This document shows, one piece after another, positions 36,125 to 44,254 of a stretch of 64,000 nt of DNA. How positions within the stretch are numbered: position 1 is the stretch's first letter; each line of letters opens with the position of its first letter. The stretch is from Pseudomonadota bacterium (GTDB lineage: Bacteria; Pseudomonadota; Gammaproteobacteria; Steroidobacterales; Steroidobacteraceae), in the NCBI GenBank assembly GCA_016704655.1, contig JADIZR010000001.1:124001-188000 (forward strand). Reading direction: 5' to 3'. A model generated the notes under the pieces. The model was not told the origin of the DNA, did no database searches, and was given only the letters and a program-made list of their open reading frames with translations. The position numbers and the translations under genes were made by a program.

Positions 36125-37164
36125 TGAAGGGACTGTTTTTCCTGGTCGGCGCGCTGGCTGCAGCGACGGCCGCTGCCCTACTCACGCGACGATACCGGGA
36201 CTATGCGTTGCGAAGGCAATTGCTCGACGTGCCTAACGCGCGCAGTTCACATGCGGTTCCCACACCACGGGGCGGGGGTGTCGCGATCGTGTTGGTGGTC
36301 TGCGCGACCCTGGTCTGTGTCGGTGCCATCGAGGAGACCTGGCGTAGTATCGCGGCGCTGATAATTCTGGCCGCGCTGGGAATTGCGGTCGTGGGATACC
36401 TGGACGATCGTAGAGGGGTCGTGGCCTCAAAACGATTCGCGGTGCACGTCCTGGGCGTGGCTATCCTGCTGTTTGCAACGCGGAACCTGGGACCACTCGA
36501 CCTGCCAGGTGTTCCGCCCGTGCCGGCAGCGCAGTGGTTGCTGACACTCGTTGCAATTTTGTGGCTGCTGAACCTGTTCAACTTCATGGACGGTATCGAC
36601 GGCATAGCCGCGATGGAGGCAGCCTTCGTCAGTCTCGCTCTCGCGCTCTGCACGCAGTGCGGGCCTGGGGCGTCGGATGCGCTGCTTGGGACGTGCCTTG
36701 CAATCGCGGCGGCCTCAATCGGGTTTCTCTTTTACAACTGGCCTCCAGCGCAGATTTTCATGGGTGACGTGGGCAGTGGCTTTCTGGGATTCATGCTGGG
36801 CGGTCTGGCGGTGATCGCTCACCGTGAGTCCGGTCTTGATCCGTGGGTCATCGCGATCCTGTTCGGGATCTTCGTCACGGATGCTACGGTGACCCTGCTG
36901 CGACGGGTGGCGCATGGCAAGAAATGGCACGAGGCGCATCGGTCGCATGCGTATCAGCGGCTCAGCCGGAGATCAGGCAGCCATGGGTCTGTTACCCTTT
37001 GCGCGTTGGCGATCAACGTGATCTGGTTGCTGCCGTTGTCGCTCCTGGCAACGCAGCGACCCGGGTATTCCGGGGTCATCGCGTTCGTGGCGTACGCGCC
37101 CTTGGTGGCGATCGCGGTCTGGGCGGGTGCAGGTCGTGAGGAGACGCCGCTGGTTCGCAGCTGA
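36124..37164 (+). CDS. Undecaprenyl-phosphate sugar-1-phosphate transferase (WbpL/WecA family)
   Basis: This polytopic enzyme transfers a HexNAc-1-phosphate to undecaprenyl phosphate and so starts the glycan chain at the inner membrane. The 346-residue product has about ten hydrophobic segments, the early motif PNARSSHAVPTPRGGGVAIV, the aspartate motif GYLDDRRGV, NLFNFMDGIDGIAAMEA and FMGDVGSGFLGFMLGG, and the histidine-rich loop HEAHRSHAYQRLSRR. These match the WbpL/WecA group. It is coupled to the WbpV-like gene. Confidence 0.9.
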   Translation: MKGLFFLVGALAAATAAALLTRRYRDYALRRQLLDVPNARSSHAVPTPRGGGVAIVLVVCATLVCVGAIEETWRSIAALIILAALGIAVVGYLDDRRGVVASKRFAVHVLGVAILLFATRNLGPLDLPGVPPVPAAQWLLTLVAILWLLNLFNFMDGIDGIAAMEAAFVSLALALCTQCGPGASDALLGTCLAIAAASIGFLFYNWPPAQIFMGDVGSGFLGFMLGGLAVIAHRESGLDPWVIAILFGIFVTDATVTLLRRVAHGKKWHEAHRSHAYQRLSRRSGSHGSVTLCALAINVIWLLPLSLLATQRPGYSGVIAFVAYAPLVAIAVWAGAGREETPLVRS

Positions 37165-37198
37165 GCGCGATTCAAGGCAACAGGACTGGGGAACGCGA

Positions 37199-38284
37199 GT
37201 GAAGAAAGCATTAATCACCGGCATCACCGGCCAGGACGGCGCGTACCTGGCGGAATTCCTGCTTGAGAAGGGCTATGAAGTGCACGGCATCAAGCGCCGT
37301 TCTTCGCTTTTCAATACGGATCGCATTGACCACCTGTATCGCGACCCGCACGAGCACAACGTGCGGCTCAAGTTGCACTACGGCGACCTTACAGACGCCA
37401 CGAATCTGATTCGCGTAATCCAGGAAGTGCAGCCGGACGAGATCTACAACCTCGCCGCGCAGAGTCACGTGGCCGTCTCGTTCGAGACTCCAGAGTACAC
37501 GGCAAATTCCGATGCGCTCGGCACCTTGCGGATCCTCGAGGCGATCCGCATCCTGCGACTGGAAAAAAGGACGCGTTTCTACCAGGCCTCGACGTCGGAG
37601 ATGTACGGCAAGGTCCAGGAGATTCCGCAGACCGAGAACACGCCGTTCTATCCCAGTTCACCTTATGGCGCCGCGAAAGTCTACGGCTACTGGATCACGG
37701 TCAATTACCGCGAGGCCTACGGTCTCTTCGCCTGCAACGGCATCCTGTTCAATCACGAGTCCCCGCTGCGCGGCGAGACCTTCGTGACACGCAAGATCAC
37801 ACGCGGACTTGCGCGCATCCAGCAGGGGCTCGACCACTGCTTGTATCTCGGTAATATCGATGCAGTTCGTGACTGGGGTCACGCACGTGACTACGTCAAG
37901 GCGCAGTGGTTGATGCTGCAGCAGGACGAGCCGGAAGACTTCGTGATCTCGACCGGCGAGCAACACTCGGTGCGCGAGTTTGTCGAACGTGTCGGGGAAC
38001 AGCTTGGCTACGCGATCGAATGGCGTGGCGAGGGCGTTGCGGAAGAAGGCGTCGACCGCAAGTCCGGCAAGGTGCTGGTCAGGATCGATCCACGCTATTT
38101 CCGTCCCACCGAGGTCGAGACGCTGCTCGGCGATTGCAGCAAGGCCAAGGCGAAGCTCGGCTGGATGCCCGAGACAGGCTTCGCGGAGCTAGTCCGGGAA
38201 ATGGTCGAAGCCGACCTGTACCTCGCGAAGCGCGACGCCCATATGGAGAGTCAGGGCTTCAAGGTGTACCAGCACCATGAATGA
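37199..38284 (+). CDS. gmd: GDP-mannose 4,6-dehydratase
   Basis: Gmd makes GDP-4-keto-6-deoxymannose from GDP-mannose, the first step to GDP-fucose or GDP-rhamnose. The 361-residue product has GITGQDGAYLAEFLLEKGYE, IKRRSSLFNTDRIDHLY, QASTSEMYGKVQEIPQ, the catalytic YGAAKVYGYW and NGILFNHESPLRGETFVTRK, all Gmd signatures. GTG 37199 is the only start giving the standard N-terminus. Its end overlaps fcl by eight bases. Confidence 0.96.
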   Translation: MKKALITGITGQDGAYLAEFLLEKGYEVHGIKRRSSLFNTDRIDHLYRDPHEHNVRLKLHYGDLTDATNLIRVIQEVQPDEIYNLAAQSHVAVSFETPEYTANSDALGTLRILEAIRILRLEKRTRFYQASTSEMYGKVQEIPQTENTPFYPSSPYGAAKVYGYWITVNYREAYGLFACNGILFNHESPLRGETFVTRKITRGLARIQQGLDHCLYLGNIDAVRDWGHARDYVKAQWLMLQQDEPEDFVISTGEQHSVREFVERVGEQLGYAIEWRGEGVAEEGVDRKSGKVLVRIDPRYFRPTEVETLLGDCSKAKAKLGWMPETGFAELVREMVEADLYLAKRDAHMESQGFKVYQHHE

Positions 38285-39218
38285 GTCCGACCGGATCTTT
38301 GTCGCGGGTCATTGCGGGCTGGTCGGGTCTGCGATCGTGCGCGAGCTGAAGCGACAGCGCATGGCACGACTCGTGTTGCGCACGTCGGCTGAGCTCGACT
38401 TGCGCGACCAGGCGGCGGTCCGTGCGTTCTTCGAGTCGGAACGCCCGCAGGTGGTCATCCTGGCCGCGGCCAGGGTAGGCGGCATCCACGCCAACAGCAC
38501 ATACCCGGCGGATTTCATCCGCGACAACCTGCAGATCCAGACCAACGTCATCGACTCGGCCTGGCGAGCGGGCGTGCGCCAACTGTGCTTTCTGGGCTCG
38601 AGCTGCATCTACCCGAAGCACGCCGCGCAGCCCATGCGCGAAGACGCACTGTTGACTGGCCCGCTCGAGCCCACGAACGAGTGGTATGCCATCGCCAAAA
38701 TTGCCGGCATCAAGATGTGCCAGGCCTATCGTCTTCAGCACGGCTTCGACGCGATCTCGTTGATGCCGACCAACCTGTACGGCCCGGGCGACAACTTCGA
38801 CCTGCAGAATTCGCACGTCCTGCCGGCGCTGATCCGTCGCTTTCACGAGGCGACAGAGCGGGGCGATCCGGAGGTCGTGGTCTGGGGCACCGGCACGCCT
38901 CGCCGGGAGTTCCTGCACGTCGATGACCTGGCGGCGGCAGTCGTGCATCTCATGCGGCACTACTCCGATGTCGAGCCTGTCAACGTCGGTTGCGGTACGG
39001 ATGTCGCCATCGCCGATCTGGCTGCGCTCGTTGCGAAGGTGGTCGGTTTCGGTGGCCGTATTGCGTTCGACCCCACCAAGCCGGATGGCACGCCGCGCAA
39101 ATTGCTCGATATCGGGAAGATTCGTGGCCTCGGCTGGCAGCCGTCCATCGGACTTGAACGTGGCGTCGCCGAAACCTGTGCCTGGTTCCGGGCGAATGCG
39201 ACGTCGTTTCGTGGTTGA
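38277..39218 (+). CDS. fcl: GDP-L-fucose synthase
   Basis: Fcl/WcaG epimerises and reduces the Gmd product to GDP-L-fucose. The 313-residue protein has VAGHCGLVGSAIVRELKRQ, VGGIHANSTYPADFIRDNL, GSSCIYPKHAAQPMRED, the active-site EWYAIAKIAGIKMCQAY (Tyr-x3-Lys) and NLYGPGDNFDLQNSHVLPAL. Overlap with gmd shows translational coupling. manC and manB, which make GDP-mannose, lie 5 kb downstream. Confidence 0.96.
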   Translation: MNESDRIFVAGHCGLVGSAIVRELKRQRMARLVLRTSAELDLRDQAAVRAFFESERPQVVILAAARVGGIHANSTYPADFIRDNLQIQTNVIDSAWRAGVRQLCFLGSSCIYPKHAAQPMREDALLTGPLEPTNEWYAIAKIAGIKMCQAYRLQHGFDAISLMPTNLYGPGDNFDLQNSHVLPALIRRFHEATERGDPEVVVWGTGTPRREFLHVDDLAAAVVHLMRHYSDVEPVNVGCGTDVAIADLAALVAKVVGFGGRIAFDPTKPDGTPRKLLDIGKIRGLGWQPSIGLERGVAETCAWFRANATSFRG

Positions 39219-39378
39219 CGGCGCAGCAAAGCCGCGGTATCGCAGACGTCCGTTCGGTAGTCCGCATGGACCAGATACGCTAACATGCAGGCAGTAAAGG
39301 CGTGAGCAACCGGTCAGATGGCACGACGCCATGTCGTTCCGGCAAGCTTCCGGAGTTGCAGTTGCGCACAATGGCAGG

Positions 39379-41382
39379 ATGCCGATGACAGACGAGTCAA
39401 AACTGCAATTTGCGCACAGTGCGATGCGCTCGGTCATCTACTGGCCCCGCGGCGCCAAAAAAGCCTTGATGGTATCGGCGGACCTGATCGCGTTACCGCT
39501 GATCCTGTGGCTTGCCATCACCCTGCGCCTGGGCAGCTTCCAGCACGGGGATTCCGGCGGTGGACTGTTGTTCGTCGCACTGCCGCTCATCACGGTCCCC
39601 ATTCTCGTCAAGCTCGGCCTCTATCGGGCCGTCATTCGATTCATCAGCAGCAAGGCGCTGGTCGCTGCGCTGCTGGGCGTGACCGTTTCGACGGTCATTC
39701 TCGTAGTGCTCTCGTACGTCCCGGGCTTTGGCTCGGTTCCGCGGTCGTCGCTGGCAATCTACTGGTCGCTTGCATTGTTGTATGTGGGAGGCAGCCGCTA
39801 CCTCGTTCGCCTGCTGCTCGCACCAAGTTCGAGCTCGGCCAGCAACGTCGTGATCTACGGGGCAGGCGCAGCCGGCGCACGACTCGCGCAGGCGATGGCA
39901 ATGAGCGCTGAGGCCAGGCCGATCGCGTTTATCGATGACGACCGCAGCCTGTGGAGCTCGGTGATCGGTGGGCTGCGCGTGCATCGTCCTGCCGATATCG
40001 ACCGACTGCGCGCCGAATACGGCATCGACCGGGTGCTGCTGGCCATGCCATCGGCGAGTCGCGCGGTACGGCGTGCGGTGCTCGAACGCATCCAGGCTCC
40101 CGGTCTGCGGGTGCAAACCGTCCCGGACATCAGCGACATTCTCGCGGGCAACGCACAACTCGAAGATGTGCGCGACGTCGAGGCGAACGATCTTCTGGGG
40201 CGCGAGCCCGTGGCCCCGATCCAGAAGCTGTTCGATGCGTGCATTCGCGACAAGGTGGTGATGGTCACGGGGGCTGGTGGCTCCATCGGTTCGGAACTCT
40301 GTCGCCAGATCGCGCGCGTCAGTCCACGCCGGCTCGTGCTCTTCGAAATGTCCGAGCTGGCGCTTTACAGCATCGAGCGCGAGTTGCAGCTGCTCGCCCA
40401 GCTTGAAGGCTTCGATCTCGAACTGACGGCCTTGCTCGGTAACGCGCATCACCGCAATCGCATGATCGAAATCATGCAGGCCTACGGCGTGCAGACGATC
40501 TATCACGCCGCCTCCTACAAGCACGTGCCGCTGGTCGAGCACAACGTGATTGCCGGCATTCACAATAACGTCCTGAGCACCTGGCATGCGGCGGAAGCGG
40601 CGTTAGCCTGTAATGTCGAAAAGTTCGTCCTGATCTCGACGGATAAGGCGGTGAATCCGACCAATGTGATGGGCGCAACGAAGCGCCTGGCCGAAATGGT
40701 CCTGCAGGGCCTCAGCACGCGTGGCGGACGGACCAGGTTCTGCATGGTGCGGTTCGGCAACGTCCTCGAGTCGTCGGGCTCCGTCGTGCCGTTGTTCCGT
40801 GAGCAGATCCGCCGAGGCGGGCCGGTCACGGTGACGCACCCGGACATCATTCGTTACTTCATGACCATTCCGGAGGCCACGCAGCTGGTGTTGCAGGCGG
40901 GCGCGATGGCCAATGGCGGCGACGTATTCGTGCTGGACATGGGTAAGCCGGTGAAGATCGCAGATCTCGCCAGGCGCATGATCAGTCTGTCCGGCTTGCG
41001 GGTGCGAGACGAGCAGAATCCCGATGGCGACATCGACATCCAGTTCACCGGGTTGCGGCCTGCCGAGAAGCTTTACGAAGAGCTGCTGATCGGCTCGAAC
41101 GTCTCTGGCACCGAACACCCGATGATCATGCGGGCCCTGGAGCCGTGCTTGTCATGGACTCAAGTTGAAGCCTTGCTTGAGGAACTCCGTGAGGACATGA
41201 ACAAGCTCGATGTGCCAGCGACACTGGGCGTTCTCATGCGCGCAGTGCATGAATACACGCCCGCTCCCAAGTCAGCCGACCTGATCTGGAACCGCAGGGA
41301 AGCACAGCGTGAAACCCAGGCCAAGGTGACGCAGCTCGACACCAGGCGGGCAGCGTTGTCTCGGGAGACCCGCCCGGACTGA
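39379..41382 (+). CDS. Membrane-bound nucleotide-sugar 4,6-dehydratase (WbpM/CapD family)
   Basis: The 667-residue product has four hydrophobic N-terminal segments, a first Rossmann-like domain (VVIYGAGAAGARLAQAMAMS) and a catalytic SDR domain from about residue 293 (VMVTGAGGSIGSELCRQIAR, ASYKHVPLVEHNVIAGIHNN, STDKAVNPTNVMGATKR, FTGLRPAEKLYEELL). This is the architecture of WbpM, which dehydrates UDP-GlcNAc to the 4-keto-6-deoxy sugar for QuiNAc/FucNAc synthesis. I use ATG 39379; 39331 is also in frame. It would provide the substrate for the WbpV-like gene. Confidence 0.9.
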   Translation: MPMTDESKLQFAHSAMRSVIYWPRGAKKALMVSADLIALPLILWLAITLRLGSFQHGDSGGGLLFVALPLITVPILVKLGLYRAVIRFISSKALVAALLGVTVSTVILVVLSYVPGFGSVPRSSLAIYWSLALLYVGGSRYLVRLLLAPSSSSASNVVIYGAGAAGARLAQAMAMSAEARPIAFIDDDRSLWSSVIGGLRVHRPADIDRLRAEYGIDRVLLAMPSASRAVRRAVLERIQAPGLRVQTVPDISDILAGNAQLEDVRDVEANDLLGREPVAPIQKLFDACIRDKVVMVTGAGGSIGSELCRQIARVSPRRLVLFEMSELALYSIERELQLLAQLEGFDLELTALLGNAHHRNRMIEIMQAYGVQTIYHAASYKHVPLVEHNVIAGIHNNVLSTWHAAEAALACNVEKFVLISTDKAVNPTNVMGATKRLAEMVLQGLSTRGGRTRFCMVRFGNVLESSGSVVPLFREQIRRGGPVTVTHPDIIRYFMTIPEATQLVLQAGAMANGGDVFVLDMGKPVKIADLARRMISLSGLRVRDEQNPDGDIDIQFTGLRPAEKLYEELLIGSNVSGTEHPMIMRALEPCLSWTQVEALLEELREDMNKLDVPATLGVLMRAVHEYTPAPKSADLIWNRREAQRETQAKVTQLDTRRAALSRETRPD

Positions 41383-41533
41383 GCTACTGGCGTGCGGAGC
41401 ATCGCGTGACTTCGCGCGAAACTGGGATGTCGCGCACGGTCGAGCCACCGTCCGGGCCGGACCGTCTGCTAGAATTGCTCGCTAACGGGCGATTCATGTC
41501 GCCATAAAACCAAGCAAACTCAAGGTCTTACGC

Positions 41534-42859
41534 GTGAAAGTTACAGTTTTTGGTTCGGGTTACGTCGGCCTGGTCACGGGCGCCTGCTTTGCTGAGGCAG
41601 GCAATCACGTGGTCTGCGTCGATATCGACGCCGGTAAGGTGGCGCGCCTGCAGGCGGGCGAGATTCCCATCCACGAGCCGGGTCTCGACGTGATGGTCAA
41701 GCGCAACTTTGACAAGGGTCGGTTGAAGTTCACGACCGACGCCGAAGAGGGCATCCGCCACGGCTTGTTCCAGTTCATCGCCGTTGGCACGCCGCCCGAA
41801 GAGGACGGCTCGGCCGACCTTTCGCACGTTCTGGCCGTCGCGGAAACGATCGGCCGTCACATGACCGAGTACCGCATCGTCGTCGACAAGTCGACGGTGC
41901 CGGTAGGCACGGCGGACAAGGTCAGGGAACGCATCGAGCAGGCGTTGGGCGAGCGCGGCGCAAGGTTCGAGTTTGACGTGGTCTCGAACCCGGAGTTCTT
42001 GAAAGAAGGCGCCGCGATCAACGACTTCATGAAGCCCGACCGCGTGGTCGTCGGCACCGACAACCCGCGCACCGCCGAACTGCTCAAGACGCTGTACGAC
42101 CCGTTCACGCGCAGCCGCGACCGCATGATCGTGATGGACGTGCGCTCGGCCGAGCTGACGAAATACGCGGCCAACGCGATGCTGGCCACGAAGATCAGTT
42201 TCATGAACGAGATCGCCAACCTGGCCGAGCGCATGGGCGCCGACATCGAGAAGGTGCGGGTCGGCATCGGCTCGGATCCGCGCATCGGCTACAGCTTCAT
42301 CTACCCGGGCGCCGGCTACGGCGGTTCGTGCTTCCCCAAGGACGTCAAGGCGCTGGTCCACAGTGCCGGCGAGCACGATTTCGACGCGCAGCTGCTGCGT
42401 GCGGTCGAAGCCGTCAACAAGAACCAGAAACAGGTCATTTACCGCAAGATCCACGATCACTTCGGCGGCCAGCTCAAGGGCAAGACCGTCGCACTCTGGG
42501 GCCTGGCGTTCAAGCCGAATACCGACGACATGCGCGAGGCGCCTGCCCGCGAGCTGATGGAAGCACTCTGGGCCGCCGGGGCGACCGTCCGTGCGTACGA
42601 TCCGGTCGCCATGGGCGAGGTCGCGCGCATTTATGGCCAGCGCGATGACCTCGAGCTCGTCGCCGACGCCGAAGCGGCGCTCGACGGCGCCGATGTGCTC
42701 GCGATCATCACGGAGTGGCAGGAATTCCGCAGCCCGGATTTCGATACGATCCGCGACAAGCTGTCGAACCCGGTCATCTTCGATGGTCGCAACATTTACG
42801 ATCCGGGCCTGGTGAAGTCGTTCGGGTTGCAGTATTTCGGCATCGGCCGGAATTCGTAG
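41534..42859 (+). CDS. ugd: UDP-glucose 6-dehydrogenase
   Basis: Ugd oxidises UDP-glucose to UDP-glucuronate with two NAD. The 441-residue product has VFGSGYVGLVTGACFAEAGN, the substrate segment NPEFLKEGAAINDFMKPDRV, and the catalytic cysteine in GAGYGGSCFPKDVKAL near residue 262. GTG 41534 places the glycine loop at the N-terminus. It supplies UDP-glucuronate for the epimerase at 16540. A 7-nt tandem array starts four bases after its stop. Confidence 0.96.
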   Translation: MKVTVFGSGYVGLVTGACFAEAGNHVVCVDIDAGKVARLQAGEIPIHEPGLDVMVKRNFDKGRLKFTTDAEEGIRHGLFQFIAVGTPPEEDGSADLSHVLAVAETIGRHMTEYRIVVDKSTVPVGTADKVRERIEQALGERGARFEFDVVSNPEFLKEGAAINDFMKPDRVVVGTDNPRTAELLKTLYDPFTRSRDRMIVMDVRSAELTKYAANAMLATKISFMNEIANLAERMGADIEKVRVGIGSDPRIGYSFIYPGAGYGGSCFPKDVKALVHSAGEHDFDAQLLRAVEAVNKNQKQVIYRKIHDHFGGQLKGKTVALWGLAFKPNTDDMREAPARELMEALWAAGATVRAYDPVAMGEVARIYGQRDDLELVADAEAALDGADVLAIITEWQEFRSPDFDTIRDKLSNPVIFDGRNIYDPGLVKSFGLQYFGIGRNS

Positions 42860-42862
42860 GAA

Positions 42863-42932
42863 GTGAGTAGTGATTAGTGAGTAGTGATTAGTGAGTAGTG
42901 AGTAGTGAGTAGTGATTAGTGACTGGTGAGGA
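42863..42932 (+). repeat. 7-nt tandem array (GTGAGTA/GTGATTA) after ugd
   Basis: Ten head-to-tail 7-nt units, eight of them GTGAGTA or GTGATTA and the last two GTGACTG and GTGAGGA, filling the gap from the ugd stop to one base before the mazF stop codon. Confidence 0.95.
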
Positions 42933-42933
42933 G

Positions 42934-43278
42934 TCAGGGCATGGCGAGCAGCGCCTTCAGTTTGGCACGCACGTGCAGCATCACTTCGGGGGCCACGACA
43001 GCCTGCTTCCTGGCGTGCCGCACTTTCCAGTCGAGCGATTTGACCTGATCGGATAACACCGCGCATTCGGCGCCCTGGACGTTCGCCAGCACCTCGAAGG
43101 GATGCCCCTTGATCTTCGTAGTCAGCGGGCAACAGACCATCAGGCCTGTCTTGCCGTTGTAGCTGGCCGGGCTGATCACCAGGGCCGGTCGATGGCCGGC
43201 CTGCTCGTGGCCCGCCTGCGGGTCCAACTCCAGCCAGACCACGTCCTGCACGTCGGGCACGTAGCCACCACCTGGCAT
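42934..43278 (-). CDS. mazF: MazF-type endoribonuclease toxin
   Basis: MazF toxins cut single-stranded mRNA and arrest growth when the antitoxin is lost. The 114-residue product has the PemK/MazF pattern: DVVWLELDPQAGHEQAGHRP near the N-terminus, ALVISPASYNGKTGLMVCCP, then VLSDQVKSLDWKVRHARK. The ATG at 43278 overlaps the mazE stop (TGATG), the usual coupling of antitoxin and toxin. The pair lies between ugd and manC, with 7-nt arrays on both sides, and points against the polysaccharide genes. Confidence 0.92.
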   Translation of the reverse strand: MPGGGYVPDVQDVVWLELDPQAGHEQAGHRPALVISPASYNGKTGLMVCCPLTTKIKGHPFEVLANVQGAECAVLSDQVKSLDWKVRHARKQAVVAPEVMLHVRAKLKALLAMP

Positions 43279-43520
43279 CAAAGCGATTCCTTGCCCAGTG
43301 GTTCGCCGAAACTCACCTCAAGGTGGGCGTTGTCGGTCGTGATGCCGTCGACCAGCGTATCGAGGTCGTACTCGACCTTCTGGCAGGGCTGGATAATGAT
43401 CCGTCCACGCGAGACCACGATCTCCACGGTTTGCTCGAGCCGATAGCCTGCTTCCTGCAGGACGGACTTCGGCAATCGCAGCGCTGGGCTGTTGCCCCAC
43501 TTGCGGATTACGGCTTCCAT
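43278..43520 (-). CDS. mazE: MazE-type antitoxin (AbrB/MazE DNA-binding domain)
   Basis: The 80-residue product starts MEAVIRKWGNSPALRLPKSV, the AbrB/MazE DNA-binding fold, and has an acidic C-terminal tail for toxin binding. MazE usually represses its own operon together with MazF. I choose ATG 43520 because it gives the standard MazE N-terminus; a start 16 codons upstream is in frame but would read through probable promoter sequence (TATACATTGTAGATAC around 43544-43559 on the plus strand), which may contain the autoregulated operator. Confidence 0.92.
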   Translation of the reverse strand: MEAVIRKWGNSPALRLPKSVLQEAGYRLEQTVEIVVSRGRIIIQPCQKVEYDLDTLVDGITTDNAHLEVSFGEPLGKESL

Positions 43521-43578
43521 GATGTTTCCCTCGACCTTCGTATATACATTGTAGATACGTACGAGCATGAAATCAAAG

Positions 43579-43627
43579 GTGATTAGTGATTAGTGATTAG
43601 TGATTAGTGAGTAGTGAGTAGTGAGCC
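43579..43627 (+). repeat. 7-nt tandem array (GTGATTA) between mazEF and the four-helix-bundle gene
   Basis: GTGATTA four times, GTGAGTA twice and GTGAGCC. Same unit and orientation as 42863-42932; inverted relative to 44187-44249. Confidence 0.95.
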
Positions 43628-43642
43628 GAGCCTGAGAACTGG

Positions 43643-44003
43643 TCACTTCGAACGGGCGAGGCGGCGCTTCAGGCCGGCAATCACCGACGTCAACAGGCGT
43701 CCCACCTCATCGGTGCTCGCCAAAGCTGGTGAAACGAGGTCGTCCGGCAGGTACCCTATTGCGCGTGTCAGCCGCAGCTGGGTTTCAAGCTCAGCGAGGG
43801 ATCCTCGCGCAATGTAAAGGAAAGTCAGGAATTCCTTGGTGGTATGCCGAGCGGCCCCCTCGGCAGTATTCGATGGCACAGAAACCGCTGCGCGACGCAT
43901 CTGCGAAGTCAGGCCAAACATTTCTTCTCTGGGCATTTGCTTCGACAGTGCGTGGACACTCACCGCAAGGGCCATCGATTTCTGCCAGATCCCTGTGATT
44001 CAT
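43643..44003 (-). pseudogene. Second four-helix-bundle protein (IVP/S23-like family), N-terminus disrupted
   Basis: From ATG 43975 the minus strand reads MALAVSVHALSKQMPREEMF, GLTSQMRRAAVSVPSNTAEG, HTTKEFLTFLYIARGSLAEL and so on to 43643. Family members carry about ten more N-terminal residues of the type MxxHRDLxVWQKS. Here ATG 44003 gives MNHRD in one frame and WQKSMALAV in the next, so about eight bases (possibly between CTGG direct repeats) or a frame are lost. It is a paralog of the gene at 7865-8244; both lie on the minus strand between inverted tandem arrays. The function of stand-alone members is unknown. Confidence 0.75.
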
Positions 44004-44186
44004 GCTGTGCGTTCGGGCGCCGGCTCCGACCTGGTTTTTCTACTTGATCCGAGCTTATCTCCGGTTCGGTGTGATCACGCCCGCAGAAATCATCGAAAAA
44101 ATGACATTATTCGCAGGCTTGTCACCGGTTCGGCCCGACAATAGGACTGGCAGCATTCCTGAAAGGCACGCAAGAGCCGTCGTCAC

Positions 44187-44249
44187 TGCTCACTAATCAC
44201 TAATCACTACTCACTACTCACTAATCACTACTCACTGATCACTACTCAC
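44187..44249 (+). repeat. Inverted 7-nt tandem array (TACTCAC/TAATCAC) upstream of manC
   Basis: Nine 7-nt units (TGCTCAC, TAATCAC, TACTCAC, TGATCAC variants), the reverse complement of the unit at 42863 and 43579. It ends five bases before the manC ATG; no ribosome-binding site is visible. Confidence 0.95.
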
Positions 44250-44254
44250 TTCCC

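Noticed and set aside
42863..44249. CRISPR array
   Set aside because: Units are 7 nt, contiguous and without spacers; no cas genes are present.
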